Positions 18,159 through 27,834 are shown, counted from the first letter of the stretch. The stretch is 64,000 nt of DNA from Methylobacillus methanolivorans (GCF_020531845.1 NZ_JAJAVF010000001.1:62001-126000), one strand, 5' to 3'. Translations and numbers: made by a program. Notes: a model not told the origin generated them from the letters alone.

Positions 18159-19493
18159 CTAGAACTGGGATACTCCAGGAATCCAGCTAGTACCTGCCAA
18201 TGGCACCTTGGCCATGGCAGAAGCTTCCAGCGTCAGCGCCACTAGATCTTCCGGCTCTAGGTTGTGTAGGTGCGATTTTCCGCATGCGCGTGCAATGACT
18301 TGAGCCTCCATCGTCATCACGGAAAGATAATTCGCCAATCTACGGCCTGCCTTGACCGGATCAACACGCTTCATCAGCTCAGGGTCCTGCGTAGTGATGC
18401 CAGCGGGGTCCTTGCCCTCATGCCAATCGTCATAAGCGCCAGCAGTGGTGCCAAGCTTGTTGTATTCCTCTTCCAGATGCGGATCGTTATCGCCCAGCGC
18501 GATCAGTGCGGCTGTACCAATGGCTACTGCATCAGCGCCCAGTGCCAGCGCTTTCGCCACATCAGCACCGTTGCGAATACCACCGGAGACAATCAGCTGC
18601 ACTTTGCGATGCATGCCTAGATCCTGCAAAGCCTGCACTGCCGGGCGGATGGCTGCGAGGATGGGAATACCCACATGCTCGATGAACACTTCCTGCGTGG
18701 CAGCAGTACCGCCCTGCATGCCATCCAGCACCACGACATCTGCACCAGCCTTCACGGCCAAGGCCACATCGAAGTAAGGACGGGTCGCGCCAACCTTCAC
18801 GTAGATAGGTTTTTCCCAATCAGTGATTTCGCGGATTTCAGCAATCTTGATTTCCAGGTCATCAGGGCCAGTCCAGTCAGGGTGGCGACAAGCGGAGCGC
18901 TGGTCCACGCCTTTTGGCAGGCAGCGCATCTTGGCAACGCGATCGCTGATCTTCTGGCCCAGCAGCATGCCACCACCACCTGGTTTCGCACCTTGACCAA
19001 TCACTACTTCAATCGCATCCGCCTTGCGCAGGTCGTCTGGGTTCATGCCGTAACGTGACGGCAGGTATTGATATACAAGAATCGAGGATTGACCACGCTC
19101 TTCCGGTGTCATGCCGCCATCGCCCGTTGTTGTGCTGGTACCTACAGCGCTTGCACCGCGGCCAAGTGCTTCCTTGGCGGGGCCGGACAAGGCACCGAAG
19201 CTCATGCCAGCGATGGTCACTGGCGTCTTAAGGTGGATAGGCTTCTTGGCAAAGCGATTGCCGAGAATGACATCGGTACCACATTTCTCGCGGTAGCCCT
19301 CCAGTGGATAACGGCTTATGGAGGCGCCTAGGAACAACAGGTCATCAAAGTGCGGTAGCTTGCGCTTGGTGCCGGCACCGCGGATGTCATAGATGCCGGT
19401 AGCCGAGGCACGGCGGATTTCCGAGATAGTGTTCTTGTCAAAGGTCGCAGAAAAACGCGGTTCAGTGTGCGGGATTTTTGGCGTATCGCTCAT
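18159..19493 (-). CDS. mgsC: N-methylglutamate synthase subunit C (FMN-binding GltB-like)
   Basis: A 444-residue FMN-binding TIM-barrel homologous to the glutamate synthase central/FMN domain. Visible family segments are ITIAGMSFGALSGPAKEALGRGA, GEGGM-like TTGDGGMTPEERG, QGAKPGGGGMLLGQKI, DVVVLDGMQGGTAATQ and VSGGIRNGADVAKALALGADAVAIGTAALIALG. With MgsA and MgsB it forms N-methylglutamate synthase, which makes N-methylglutamate from methylamine-derived nitrogen and glutamate. The three subunits correspond to the domains of one GltB chain split into separate genes. It is the last gene of the operon, 2 bp after mgsB, and a strong terminator follows. Confidence 0.92.
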   Translation of the reverse strand: MSDTPKIPHTEPRFSATFDKNTISEIRRASATGIYDIRGAGTKRKLPHFDDLLFLGASISRYPLEGYREKCGTDVILGNRFAKKPIHLKTPVTIAGMSFGALSGPAKEALGRGASAVGTSTTTGDGGMTPEERGQSSILVYQYLPSRYGMNPDDLRKADAIEVVIGQGAKPGGGGMLLGQKISDRVAKMRCLPKGVDQRSACRHPDWTGPDDLEIKIAEIREITDWEKPIYVKVGATRPYFDVALAVKAGADVVVLDGMQGGTAATQEVFIEHVGIPILAAIRPAVQALQDLGMHRKVQLIVSGGIRNGADVAKALALGADAVAIGTAALIALGDNDPHLEEEYNKLGTTAGAYDDWHEGKDPAGITTQDPELMKRVDPVKAGRRLANYLSVMTMEAQVIARACGKSHLHNLEPEDLVALTLEASAMAKVPLAGTSWIPGVSQF

Positions 19494-19495
19494 GA

Positions 19496-20188
19496 TTAGT
19501 AGTCTCCTGCGTTATCTACGTGGAAGTTGTACAGCTTGCGGGCGGAGCCCAGCAGCGTGAAGCTGTCAGGGTCAACATCGGCATGACCGGATTCTTTCAA
19601 CAGATCAACCAATATCTGGCGCGCTTCGGCATCCATGGTTTTCACTTCGCAATCAGAACCTAGGCTCTGGATGGTGCCGCGTACGAAAATACGGGCCTCA
19701 TAGAGCGAATCACCGAGCGCTTCGCCAGCATCGCCTAAAATCACCAAATTACCAGCTTGTGCCATGAAGGCAGAGAAACTACCCACCGAGCCACCCACCA
19801 CGATATTGACGCCCTTCATGGAGATACCGCAGCGCAAGCCTGCATCGCCATCGATGATTAATAGACCACCATTCGCAGTCGCTCCAGCAGCGTTAGAGGC
19901 AAAGCCCTTTACATGCACGCGGCCGGACATCATGTTCTCAGCAACACCGGTACCAGCACTGCCCTCAATCACCACATTGGCAAATTGGTTCATGCCTGCT
20001 GCGTAATAACCCGCATGGCCTTCAATCACCACATTCACGTCGGCCTTGAGGCCAACCGCAATATTGTGGGTACCGCCTGGGTTAGTGATAGTTACTGTCT
20101 TGCCATCCAGCTCGGTTGCATCGCTATGCAGATACTGGTTCACCTCGCGTAGCAGAGTTTTTTCCAGGTCGAAAGTTACAGTTTCCAT
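19496..20188 (-). CDS. mgsB: N-methylglutamate synthase subunit B (GXGXG domain)
   Basis: A 230-residue protein made of the right-handed beta-helix GXGXG domain that closes the C-terminus of glutamate synthase. The Gly-rich repeats are clear: VVIEGHAGYYAAGMNQFANVVIEGSAGTGVAENMMSGRV and GGLLIIDGDAGLRCGISMKGVNIVVGGSVGS. It is the structural subunit of N-methylglutamate synthase. AAAGGAG lies 8 nt before ATG. It overlaps the end of mgsA by 13 bp and is followed 2 bp later by mgsC, indicating translational coupling of the three subunits. Confidence 0.92.
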   Translation of the reverse strand: METVTFDLEKTLLREVNQYLHSDATELDGKTVTITNPGGTHNIAVGLKADVNVVIEGHAGYYAAGMNQFANVVIEGSAGTGVAENMMSGRVHVKGFASNAAGATANGGLLIIDGDAGLRCGISMKGVNIVVGGSVGSFSAFMAQAGNLVILGDAGEALGDSLYEARIFVRGTIQSLGSDCEVKTMDAEARQILVDLLKESGHADVDPDSFTLLGSARKLYNFHVDNAGDY

Positions 20189-21072
20189 ACGTACATCTCC
20201 TTTGGTGCAGGCTCGAATACCTTGGCATTCTTGATATCAGGCAAGTGAGCCAAAGAACGGAACTCGGAAGCAATCGCCACATAGTCATCATGCTCGGCTA
20301 CGATCGCTGGCTTACAAGCAAACGGGTCGCGCACCAGCGCCAATTGGTCTTTGGTACCCATCAGCAGGGTGTAGAAACCATCCAGTTCGTCAAAACCATG
20401 TTCCAGCGCTGTCTTGAGGTCATCGCCCTCGCGCATGCGCCATTGCAGGAAGCGGCACGCAGCTTCGGTGTCATTATCGGTCTCGAAGGAAATGCCTTCG
20501 TGCTCCAGCTTACGGCGAATGCTATGTGCATTGGAAAGGGAGCCGTTGTGCACCAGGCACCAGTCCTCGCCCGCCGTGAACGGGTGAGCGTGCGATGGGG
20601 TGATCGCAGATTCTGTCGCCATACGAGTATGGCCAACCAGGTGGCTGCCGGATAACTTCGAGAAGTCATAACGGCTGGCAACCTGGGCTGGCGTGCCGGT
20701 GTCCTTGTAGATGTCCATCAATTGACCAACGGACAACAAATGCACCTGGGGATAATGTTCCTTGAGCCAGGCCTTGAGCGTATCTGGGCTGATACCAGTA
20801 GTCACCACAGCGTGGTTCACCTTCACTTCCACCTTGGCATCAGCCTTCAGGCCGTTGTTGAGGTCTACACTGAGCTTGGCCCAGTCGAACTCAGGCGCAG
20901 CGCAATACAGGCTGAACTTGCGCTCGCTGCTACCTACCGGGGCGCCAAAAATCGCCAGGCCAGCGGAATCCGGGCCGCGCTCTGTCATGCCGATCAGCAT
21001 GGGCAGCATCAACTCACCGATATTGGCCCGCATTTTCTGGTTTTTCACCAGCAATCCCACGATTCCACACAT
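20176..21072 (-). CDS. mgsA: N-methylglutamate synthase subunit A (class II glutamine amidotransferase)
   Basis: A 298-residue Ntn-type amidotransferase domain. The nucleophile Cys is residue 2 (MCGIVGLLV), and SHLVGHTRMATESAITPSHAHPF and VHNGSLSNAHSIRRKLE are the typical class II signatures. It is homologous to the GltB N-terminal domain and to GlxB. In this enzyme the amidotransferase domain is thought to act on gamma-glutamylmethylamide made by GmaS, releasing methylamine to the synthase site. It lies 63 bp after gmaS and overlaps mgsB by 13 bp. Confidence 0.92.
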   Translation of the reverse strand: MCGIVGLLVKNQKMRANIGELMLPMLIGMTERGPDSAGLAIFGAPVGSSERKFSLYCAAPEFDWAKLSVDLNNGLKADAKVEVKVNHAVVTTGISPDTLKAWLKEHYPQVHLLSVGQLMDIYKDTGTPAQVASRYDFSKLSGSHLVGHTRMATESAITPSHAHPFTAGEDWCLVHNGSLSNAHSIRRKLEHEGISFETDNDTEAACRFLQWRMREGDDLKTALEHGFDELDGFYTLLMGTKDQLALVRDPFACKPAIVAEHDDYVAIASEFRSLAHLPDIKNAKVFEPAPKEMYVWKL

Positions 21073-21135
21073 GATGTTTCTCCTTACAAAAATCCAGAAT
21101 TCAGCATCTAGTTACAATGCACATTAAAAATTCGC

Positions 21136-22515
21136 TTAAAAGAACTCGATATAGCGATTGATTTCCCAATCCGAGACATGGCGCTGGTAATCAATCCACT
21201 CTGCACGCTTGAGCTTGATGAACTCGTCAGTCAACGCATGGCCCAACGCATCGCGTAACACCTGGTTAGCCTCAAACTTGTCCAGCGACTCATTGAGGTT
21301 TTGCGGCAGGATGCCAATACCTTGCTCCTTCATCTCGGCCAGGCTGAGGTCGAACAGGTTGCTCGAATGACCAGCACCAGGGTCAAGCTTGCGCTCCACA
21401 CCATCCAGGCCAGCCGCGATCACCGCCGCAGTTGTCAGGTATGGGTTACAGCTACCATCTGGCAAGCGCAACTCCAGGCGACCATAAGGAATGCGCACCA
21501 TGGTCGAGCGGTTGTTGTTGCCGTAGGAAATATAAGCAGGTGCCCAAGTAGAGCCAGTCAGTGATTGGCTCACCACCAGGCGCTTGTAAGAATTCACCGT
21601 AGGCGCAGCCAGGGCAGTCAATGCCGGGGCGTGATGCAAGATACCGCCAAGGAAGTGATACGCCAGCGGGGAAAGGCCATGGCCTGTGCTATCGCCATCG
21701 TCATGGAACAGGCTTTTTTTGCCATCACCAATCGACATATGCATGTGCATACCGTTACCTGGGCGGTTGCCGAAAGGCTTGGGCATGAAGGAGCAAGTCA
21801 TGCCGAGCTCATTAGCAATATGGCTGGCCGCCATCTTGAACAGAATGTAGTCATCAGCACTTTTGAGGCAATCGGCATAGGTATAGTTGATCTCGAACTG
21901 GCCGTTGGCATCTTCGTGATCAATCTGGTACACATCCAGCCCGGCCGCGATCAATGCCTCGGTCAACTTCTCGAGGAACACCGCTTGACGTGTCATGCCC
22001 TTGTAGTCGTAGCAAGGCTTTTGCAGGGTGTCGCTCTCGTCACAGGGATGCAAGCCACCTTTCTCATCACGCTTGAGTAGTGAGAACTCTGGCTCCAAAC
22101 CGGTATAGAGCGTCCAGCCATGTGCAGCCAGGCGTTCGACTTGCTTCTTGAGCACCACGCGCGAATCATATTCATAAGGCTTTTGGTCGACATGCCCATC
22201 GCAAATAATGCGCGCATAGCCTGGCTGCCAGGGGATGAGGCTCAAGGTAGATAAATCGCCCACGGCCATGTAATCCGGCCCGTTCGGCAAGATGCCCATG
22301 CCCCAGATCGCACCACCAGCGAACCCCGCGCCTCCCTTGAGGATGGATTCAAGATGGGCTGTAGGCACCGACTTCACCTTGGCGACCCCGTGGATATCCA
22401 CGAACTGCGCCAGCACGTATTTCACGTTGTGATCAGCCAGGAACTGCTTCGCAGCTGCCAAATCCTGCGCTGGCGTGCTGGGCTGATACGTGAATTTTCC
22501 ATCTACTGTCTTCAT
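21136..22515 (-). CDS. gmaS: Gamma-glutamylmethylamide synthetase
   Basis: A 459-residue member of the glutamine synthetase superfamily. The metal and ATP sites are visible: [56 protein letters not shown] and [20 protein letters not shown]. GmaS ligates methylamine to the gamma-carboxyl of glutamate using ATP, the first committed step of the indirect methylamine pathway. Its placement between mgdD and mgsA in one operon separates it from a true nitrogen-assimilation glnA. No adenylylation-site loop typical of GlnA is evident. Confidence 0.95.
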   Translation of the reverse strand: MKTVDGKFTYQPSTPAQDLAAAKQFLADHNVKYVLAQFVDIHGVAKVKSVPTAHLESILKGGAGFAGGAIWGMGILPNGPDYMAVGDLSTLSLIPWQPGYARIICDGHVDQKPYEYDSRVVLKKQVERLAAHGWTLYTGLEPEFSLLKRDEKGGLHPCDESDTLQKPCYDYKGMTRQAVFLEKLTEALIAAGLDVYQIDHEDANGQFEINYTYADCLKSADDYILFKMAASHIANELGMTCSFMPKPFGNRPGNGMHMHMSIGDGKKSLFHDDGDSTGHGLSPLAYHFLGGILHHAPALTALAAPTVNSYKRLVVSQSLTGSTWAPAYISYGNNNRSTMVRIPYGRLELRLPDGSCNPYLTTAAVIAAGLDGVERKLDPGAGHSSNLFDLSLAEMKEQGIGILPQNLNESLDKFEANQVLRDALGHALTDEFIKLKRAEWIDYQRHVSDWEINRYIEFF

Positions 22516-22543
22516 AAACTAACTCTCCGAGTCCGATTGAATT

Positions 22544-23230
22544 TTATGGATAGGCCGCGAAATAGCGCCCTATCCCGACGGGTCCGCCGTTGTGCTCGTG
22601 AGCGATGCCTGCAATCACTTCCCACAAATATGGACCGTACGAACTATCGCACCACAGCCTGAAATGGCTCTCCTCCTCCAGGTCCTGGTGCATCAGGACT
22701 ACGCTGACCCCGGCGAATTGCGTCATAACGACGTCTTGTGCGCCTAGGGCCGCGCGAGTTAAATCAATGGAACAAACTTCTGAAAACAACACCTGCACCG
22801 CAGCGCCGCTCATCGCGAATGACGCTTCAACATGCGGTACCGGATATACACCCTTGGCCCCTGCATAGGCTTGTGCCAGCCTTTCGCAGCTTGTGCCTCC
22901 CGGCGCATCCTCAATGAGGAACTCGCTATTGCCCAGCCGTAGCACCAAGCTGCCATCCTCGCTGCGTACCCAACTATTGGCACTTGGCGGGATGGTTACG
23001 CCTTGCCCGGCTAGCCACTGGGCAGCCTGTGGGCCCTTGACGCCAAACTTGCGTAGCAGGCTCGCATCAGCGATTCCCACATTCTTTTTTCTACCCTCTT
23101 CCAGGGTCTTGTCGGCAAAGTGAGTCACGACTTGCATCTGATCAATGACACCCCAAGCACCCTGCTCATGATGGAGCGCATGCGCGACTGGGGTAACTAA
23201 CTTTGTGAACATCGGCGTTTCTGTCTGCAT
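22544..23230 (-). CDS. mgdD: N-methylglutamate dehydrogenase subunit D (SoxG-like)
   Basis: I set the start at 23230 (MQTETPMFTKLVTPV), 16 bp after the mgdC stop. An upstream extension would run into mgdC and is not SoxG-like. The 228-residue product resembles the gamma subunit of heterotetrameric sarcosine oxidase (SoxG): a GcvT-like fold with DASLLRKFGVKGPQAAQWLAGQGV, WVRSEDGSLVLRLGNSEFLIED and a C-terminal WLRLWCDSSYGPYLWEV-type region. It is the smallest folate-fold subunit of the N-methylglutamate dehydrogenase complex. Confidence 0.88.
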   Translation of the reverse strand: MQTETPMFTKLVTPVAHALHHEQGAWGVIDQMQVVTHFADKTLEEGRKKNVGIADASLLRKFGVKGPQAAQWLAGQGVTIPPSANSWVRSEDGSLVLRLGNSEFLIEDAPGGTSCERLAQAYAGAKGVYPVPHVEASFAMSGAAVQVLFSEVCSIDLTRAALGAQDVVMTQFAGVSVVLMHQDLEEESHFRLWCDSSYGPYLWEVIAGIAHEHNGGPVGIGRYFAAYP

Positions 23231-23246
23231 CACGTTCTTTGCCTCA

Positions 23247-26129
23247 CTATCGACTAACCAGGAAATGGGAAGGCACCACATTCGCGGGCACCAAGGCACC
23301 GCTATCAGTGCGGATTTCAAAGCCTGCTCCTACGGCACTATGCTGCGGTGCCACATAAGCAAAGCCGATCGCGCGGCCTACCGTCTTGGAGTAGGCAATG
23401 CTGGTGACACGCCCCTCGATCTCGCCGTTGCGGATCACCAGGTTGCACTCGAACGGCATCTCACCGGCATAGCCAGGATTGAGTGCAAAGGCCACCAGGG
23501 TTTTCTTCAGCGGACGCTTGGCGATGATCTGCAAGCTGCGCTTACCGATAAAATCAGGCTTATCCATTGCGAGGGCATGCTCTGCGCCAATTTCCAGCGG
23601 ATTCGTTAAACCATCAGTATCAATGCCAGGCATGGCATGGCCCATTTCCAGGCGCAAGAGGCGTTGGGCATCAGTACCGAAAGGCTTGAGACCAAGGCTA
23701 GAGCCTGCACGCATCACTTGCTCCCAGACAAAGGCTGCTTGTGGCGTAGGCATATGTAATTCGTAGGTATGGTCAGAAACAAAAGCCACGCGCAGCAAGC
23801 GCACAGGCACACCAGCCAGCGTTGCCTCACGAGCGCTATGTGGCGCCTGCTCATCCAGCTTGAAATCAAGCAGGCCTGATAATATCTGGCGTGCCAGCGG
23901 GCCTGCCACATTGATGGCGGCATAAGAGCCAGTGACATTCACCAGGCCAATATCGAGCTGCCAGATTTGCTGCCAACGCTGCATCTCGCGATAGACCGCA
24001 GCAGCATTCGAGGTGCCGGAAGTCAGGTAAAACAGCTCATCGCCCAAGCGATGTGCCAAACCGTCATCTACCACCACACCTGTGTCATCCAGCAGCATGG
24101 TGTAACGTGATGTGCCTGTTGCCTGGTCAGCATAACGGCCAGTGAAGAAGCGTTCGAGGAACAAGCCAGCCTCAGGGCCGCGCACCTCAATCTTGCCGAA
24201 GGAGCTGCTGTCGATAATGCCCGCCTTGCTGCGCACGGCCTCAACTTCGGCGAGGATAGTGTCCTGCACGCTCTGGCCTTGCACTGCATAGTAGGCAGCA
24301 CGCTTCCAGGGGCCGACATCGGTAAACACCGCGCCCAAGGCTGCATTAACATCATGCAGCGGGGTGGTGCGATGCGGATGGAAGCCGCGACCACCTAGGT
24401 GCCCGATCGGGGTGGGGTGGAAGAACGGGCGCGAAGTCGTAGTGCCGATCTGCTCCACCGGTACGCCACGCAAGCGCGCAAGGATGCGGATCGCGTTCAT
24501 GTTGGAGTGCTTGCCCTGGCTGGGACCCATGCCCACAGTGGTGAAGCGCTTCATCAACTCAATGTTGTCGAAGCCTTCCTTGGCGGCATTGATGAAATCC
24601 TTCACCTGGATATCCTCGTCGAAATCGACGAAATTCTTGCCCTTGGGGTGCATCACGATAGGATAAGCATGGCTTTGGGCGCTGACGCTCACCGGCACAG
24701 TCGCAGGTTCAGGCAGCTCACGACCAATATGGCGCATCGCGGCAATCGCGGCACGTTTGCCATCAGCCAGCTTATCGGCCAGCGCATAGACGCCATTGAC
24801 ACGGCCTGCGGCAAAAATACCCGCTGGCAGCTTGTTGGGAACGAACTGGTGCACACCATAGTCGTAGCGCATCGCTGTACCAGCCTGATACAGCAGGTTT
24901 GCAGTCGGCACCCAGCCCGCACACATCGCCACGCCATCGCACTCAATACGCGTCTTGGCACTGGTATCTGCCTGGGCGCTATCGGCATCATACGGCGCCA
25001 CGATCACCGCCTTGACGCTGAATTTGTCGCGACTGTGCTCTACTTCATAAATCGCGCTGCCATGCAGGGTTTTCACGCCACGGCGTGCCAATGCAGCTGG
25101 CAATGTGCTATCACCAGCCGTCGCCCGCAAGTCGATCAATGCAGCGACTTTCACGCCAGACTCAAGCAGGTCATGGGCGACACGATACCCATAGTCGTTG
25201 GCAGTAAATACCACACCATGCTCGAAAGGCTTCACACCGTAGCGGTGCAACAGACGCTGTGCGGCAGAGCCGAGCATGACTCCGGGAATATCGTTATTGC
25301 GGAACACAGGCGGCTGTTCGAAAGCGCCGCTCGCCATCACCACGGCACCTGCGCGTACCTTAACCATGCCGCCCTTGGTCACCACGGGAATCAAGTGATC
25401 AGGGTAATAGCCAGCGGCATAAGCACCAGTGATGACCTGAATATTAGGCAAGGCCTGTACTTCTGCGACTAGGTCGCCAAGCAATTTGCTGGATTCCTGG
25501 CTACCGCCCCAATCGAACCCAAGGCTACCACCCAACTCAGCGTTCTCATCCACCAGCACCACGCGCAAACCCTGTTTGCCCGTCTCAATTGCCGCAGCCA
25601 AGCCAGACGCTCCTGCACCAATCACCAGCACATCACAGTGGATATGCTGCTTGGGCTTGGTGATGCGCGGATAGTTGAAATTGACCACGCCCAGGCCAGC
25701 CGCCTTGCGGATGACGTTTTCCCAGAACGGGAACATTTTCTTCGGTGTATGAAATGCCTTGTAGTAAAAACCCACCGGCAAGAGCGGAGCAATGCTGTCG
25801 ATAATGCGGCTCTTGTCCTTGCGCACCCCGCCATCGGTATTCACCGCTTCAAGCACTGCGCCGTTGTTCACAGGCACAACATCACCGCGAATATTGGTAT
25901 CCACGCCATCGGTCAGCATGACGTTGACGTCATGATTGGCCAAGCTGAGGATGCCGCGCGGACGGTGATATTTGAAGCTGCGACCCAACACTTTTTCACC
26001 ATTGGCCCACAATGCGCTGGTAATCGTGTCGCCCTCGAAACCGCTGTAATCCTTGCCCTCGAAGCTGAACTTGACGACAGCGGCACGGTTGATCCACTCA
26101 CCTGCTTGTTTGGTCAAACGTGCACTCAT
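23247..26129 (-). CDS. mgdC: N-methylglutamate dehydrogenase subunit C (SoxA-like)
   Basis: A 960-residue homologue of the sarcosine oxidase alpha subunit. It has an N-terminal 2Fe-2S-like fold (SFEGKDYSGFEGDTITSALWANG), a dinucleotide-binding domain (VLVIGAGASGLAAAIE near 170), a second Rossmann region, then a GcvT-type folate-binding domain from about 570 (GIIDSSSFGKIEVRGPEAGLFLERFF; LEMGHAMPGIDTDGLTNPLEIGAEHAL). The complex oxidises N-methylglutamate back to glutamate and delivers the methyl carbon as a C1 unit to tetrahydrofolate. ATGA overlap with mgdB shows coupling. Long open frames on the opposite strand are shadows of its codon bias. Confidence 0.93.
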   Translation of the reverse strand: MSARLTKQAGEWINRAAVVKFSFEGKDYSGFEGDTITSALWANGEKVLGRSFKYHRPRGILSLANHDVNVMLTDGVDTNIRGDVVPVNNGAVLEAVNTDGGVRKDKSRIIDSIAPLLPVGFYYKAFHTPKKMFPFWENVIRKAAGLGVVNFNYPRITKPKQHIHCDVLVIGAGASGLAAAIETGKQGLRVVLVDENAELGGSLGFDWGGSQESSKLLGDLVAEVQALPNIQVITGAYAAGYYPDHLIPVVTKGGMVKVRAGAVVMASGAFEQPPVFRNNDIPGVMLGSAAQRLLHRYGVKPFEHGVVFTANDYGYRVAHDLLESGVKVAALIDLRATAGDSTLPAALARRGVKTLHGSAIYEVEHSRDKFSVKAVIVAPYDADSAQADTSAKTRIECDGVAMCAGWVPTANLLYQAGTAMRYDYGVHQFVPNKLPAGIFAAGRVNGVYALADKLADGKRAAIAAMRHIGRELPEPATVPVSVSAQSHAYPIVMHPKGKNFVDFDEDIQVKDFINAAKEGFDNIELMKRFTTVGMGPSQGKHSNMNAIRILARLRGVPVEQIGTTTSRPFFHPTPIGHLGGRGFHPHRTTPLHDVNAALGAVFTDVGPWKRAAYYAVQGQSVQDTILAEVEAVRSKAGIIDSSSFGKIEVRGPEAGLFLERFFTGRYADQATGTSRYTMLLDDTGVVVDDGLAHRLGDELFYLTSGTSNAAAVYREMQRWQQIWQLDIGLVNVTGSYAAINVAGPLARQILSGLLDFKLDEQAPHSAREATLAGVPVRLLRVAFVSDHTYELHMPTPQAAFVWEQVMRAGSSLGLKPFGTDAQRLLRLEMGHAMPGIDTDGLTNPLEIGAEHALAMDKPDFIGKRSLQIIAKRPLKKTLVAFALNPGYAGEMPFECNLVIRNGEIEGRVTSIAYSKTVGRAIGFAYVAPQHSAVGAGFEIRTDSGALVPANVVPSHFLVSR

Positions 26130-26386
26130 TTGCTGCCCTCCTGCCCTTTAAGATATGTACGAATTACTTGGTCGGTCAATGTGTTGCGCTCTGCAATGAA
26201 CCAGGTGCCGCTAGGGCCGTGGTACCACCACTCTTGCTTAAGGCCAGGCGCACCATGACGGTTATGCACATAATCAGCCCACTCTTTGTCGCTGCAATCG
26301 GCAGCAGGTGGAGTGCGTAATTCACCACCGTAGGTGAACTCGCTCAGCGGTCTGGTTCCATTCACGGGACAAGTCAGTAATTTCAT
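26126..26386 (-). CDS. mgdB: N-methylglutamate dehydrogenase subunit B (SoxD-like)
   Basis: An 86-residue protein of the sarcosine oxidase delta family. It starts MKLLTCPVNGTRPLSEFTYGGE and contains the typical RPHNRHG-like stretch VHNRHGAPGLKQEWWYHGPSGTWFIAERNT. In SoxD a zinc is bound by a Cys/His set, and only one Cys (residue 6) is obvious in this short N-terminus, where canonical SoxD has two (CPxCG). The N-terminal zinc knot may therefore be altered. It is 26 bp after mgdA and overlaps mgdC by 4 bp (ATGA). Confidence 0.9.
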   Translation of the reverse strand: MKLLTCPVNGTRPLSEFTYGGELRTPPAADCSDKEWADYVHNRHGAPGLKQEWWYHGPSGTWFIAERNTLTDQVIRTYLKGQEGSK

Positions 26387-26412
26387 CGTGTATTCCTTAT
26401 CTATGCCCAGGC

Positions 26413-27654
26413 TTAGTGACCCACCGAGGCGGCACCCTTTTCGCCAGTCAACTCATAATCCTCAAAGCGCGACAGACGGAAGGAATGGATGAGGTCAGGT
26501 GCCTGGTCGCGCGCAATGGTCTCGGCCATGGTCTTGCCGCTGATCGGTGTTGCCTTGAAACCCCAGGTGCCCCAACCCGCATCCAGGTAAAAACCCTTGA
26601 CTGGTGTCTTGCCCATCACAGGTGCAAAATCTGGCGTCATATCAGCCATACCCGCCCATTGGCGCACCACCTTGATATTGGAAAGGAAAGGGAACATGTC
26701 CAGCATGTGTGAGGTGAGGCCCTCAACGAAATCCAAGGTAGAGCGTGTGGAGTGCACCTCATAAGGATCGAGCGAAGAGCCCATGACAAGCTCACCACGG
26801 GAAGATTGGCTGACATACACATGCAAGCTGCCGGAGACAAGGATGGTGTCCAGCCATGGCTTCATCGGCTCGGTGACACAGGCTTGCAACGGATGGATGA
26901 CGATAGGGGTTTCTACCCCCACCATCTCACAGATTCTCGGTGTAAAGCCAGCGACAGCAGACAAGACATTATTAGTCGCGATATAGCCCTTGTTGGTGTT
27001 CACGCCGACCACCTGGCCACCTTGCACATCAATGCCAGTGACTTCGGTATTCTGGAAAATTTCTACACCCAGACGATCCGCACCACGGGCATAGCCCCAG
27101 GCGACGGCATCGTGACGTGCGACAGAACCCGGCGCATGGTAGAGCGCACCAACGATGGGTGCCTTGCCGCTACAGCTCAGGTCCAGTTGTGGACAGGCCT
27201 TGCCGATCTCATCCGGGCCAACCACATAACTTTCCACACCCACATGCTTATTCACCTCGGCGCGCCAGCGCATGGTGCGCATGGCAGATTCAGTATGTGC
27301 AAGCGTGAAATGGCCACGGGTGGAGTAGAACAGGTTAAGGTCCAGCTCTTCGGAAAGATCTTCGTAAATCTTGACGCTAGCGTCATAAAACTTCACGCCT
27401 TCAGGCGTCAGGTAGTTAGAGCGCACAATGGTGGTATTGCGCCCGGTATTGCCACCGCCGATATAGCCTTTTTCCAGCACCGCCACATTGGTGATGCCGT
27501 GATGCTTGGCAAGGTAATACGCTGCAGCCAGGCCATGACCGCCACCGCCGATAATCACCACATCATAGGATTTCTTCGGCGTGGTATGCGCCTGGAAAAA
27601 CCGCGTTCCCGGATATTCCTTGCTCAACGCGTATTTCAGCAATCTCAACGGCAT
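26413..27654 (-). CDS. mgdA: N-methylglutamate dehydrogenase subunit A (SoxB-like)
   Basis: A 413-residue FAD-dependent DAO-family oxidoreductase, homologous to the sarcosine oxidase beta subunit. The N-terminal FAD motif is VVIIGGGGHGLAAAYYLAKHHG near residue 35, and NTGRNTTIVRSNY contains the segment that carries the flavin contact in SoxB. The catalytic subunit oxidises the N-methyl group of N-methylglutamate. It is the first gene of the eight-gene mgdABCD-gmaS-mgsABC operon. GGAG lies 9 nt before ATG. The 453-bp upstream region is rich in putative operators: two AAAC-T7-N8-GAAAC elements, one NarL-type palindrome and two TTGCC palindromes. Confidence 0.93.
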   Translation of the reverse strand: MPLRLLKYALSKEYPGTRFFQAHTTPKKSYDVVIIGGGGHGLAAAYYLAKHHGITNVAVLEKGYIGGGNTGRNTTIVRSNYLTPEGVKFYDASVKIYEDLSEELDLNLFYSTRGHFTLAHTESAMRTMRWRAEVNKHVGVESYVVGPDEIGKACPQLDLSCSGKAPIVGALYHAPGSVARHDAVAWGYARGADRLGVEIFQNTEVTGIDVQGGQVVGVNTNKGYIATNNVLSAVAGFTPRICEMVGVETPIVIHPLQACVTEPMKPWLDTILVSGSLHVYVSQSSRGELVMGSSLDPYEVHSTRSTLDFVEGLTSHMLDMFPFLSNIKVVRQWAGMADMTPDFAPVMGKTPVKGFYLDAGWGTWGFKATPISGKTMAETIARDQAPDLIHSFRLSRFEDYELTGEKGAASVGH

Positions 27655-27706
27655 TTATTGTGGCTCCAACGGATTAATCATCACATCCAAAAACTGCACT
27701 TTAAGT

Positions 27707-27730
27707 AAACTTTTTTTCTTTAAAAGAAAC
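27707..27730. promoter_or_regulatory. AAAC-T7-N8-GAAAC element, copy 1 (mgdA-proximal)
   Basis: AAAC, seven T, eight variable bases, then GAAAC; the two AAAC boxes are 20 bp apart. It is followed by TTTATTGCATTTA, which is also shared with the copy at 42465. It lies 53 bp before the mgdA start codon. The same spacing and T-run occur in two other copies in this window. Confidence 0.65.
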
Positions 27731-27778
27731 TTTATTGCATTTATACCGAAGCAAAAAAACAGCGTCAACACATTTATG

Positions 27779-27802
27779 AAACTTTTTTTCATAATAGGAA
27801 AC
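27779..27802. promoter_or_regulatory. AAAC-T7-N8-GAAAC element, copy 2 (mgdA-distal)
   Basis: A second copy with identical spacing (AAAC boxes 20 bp apart, T7 run, G before the second AAAC), 72 bp upstream of copy 1. It is adjacent to the NarL-type palindrome at 27819. Confidence 0.65.
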
Positions 27803-27818
27803 ATTGACTTTCCGTCAA

Positions 27819-27834
27819 TACTCCTAAGGGAGTA
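27819..27834. promoter_or_regulatory. NarL-type 7-2-7 palindrome (site 2, mgdA upstream)
   Basis: TACTCCT-AA-GGGAGTA, 165 bp before the mgdA start codon. The left heptamer fits the NarL consensus TACYYMT exactly. The same layout occurs upstream of the permease and of dmmD. Confidence 0.7.

Noticed and set aside
24399..25472. 357-codon rightward ORF opposite mgdC
   Set aside because: It is a shadow of the strongly biased mgdC frame; the protein lacks any domain and the leftward frame is a clear SoxA homologue.
26752..27708. 318-codon rightward ORF opposite mgdA
   Set aside because: Antisense shadow of mgdA that ends within the mgdA upstream operator region.
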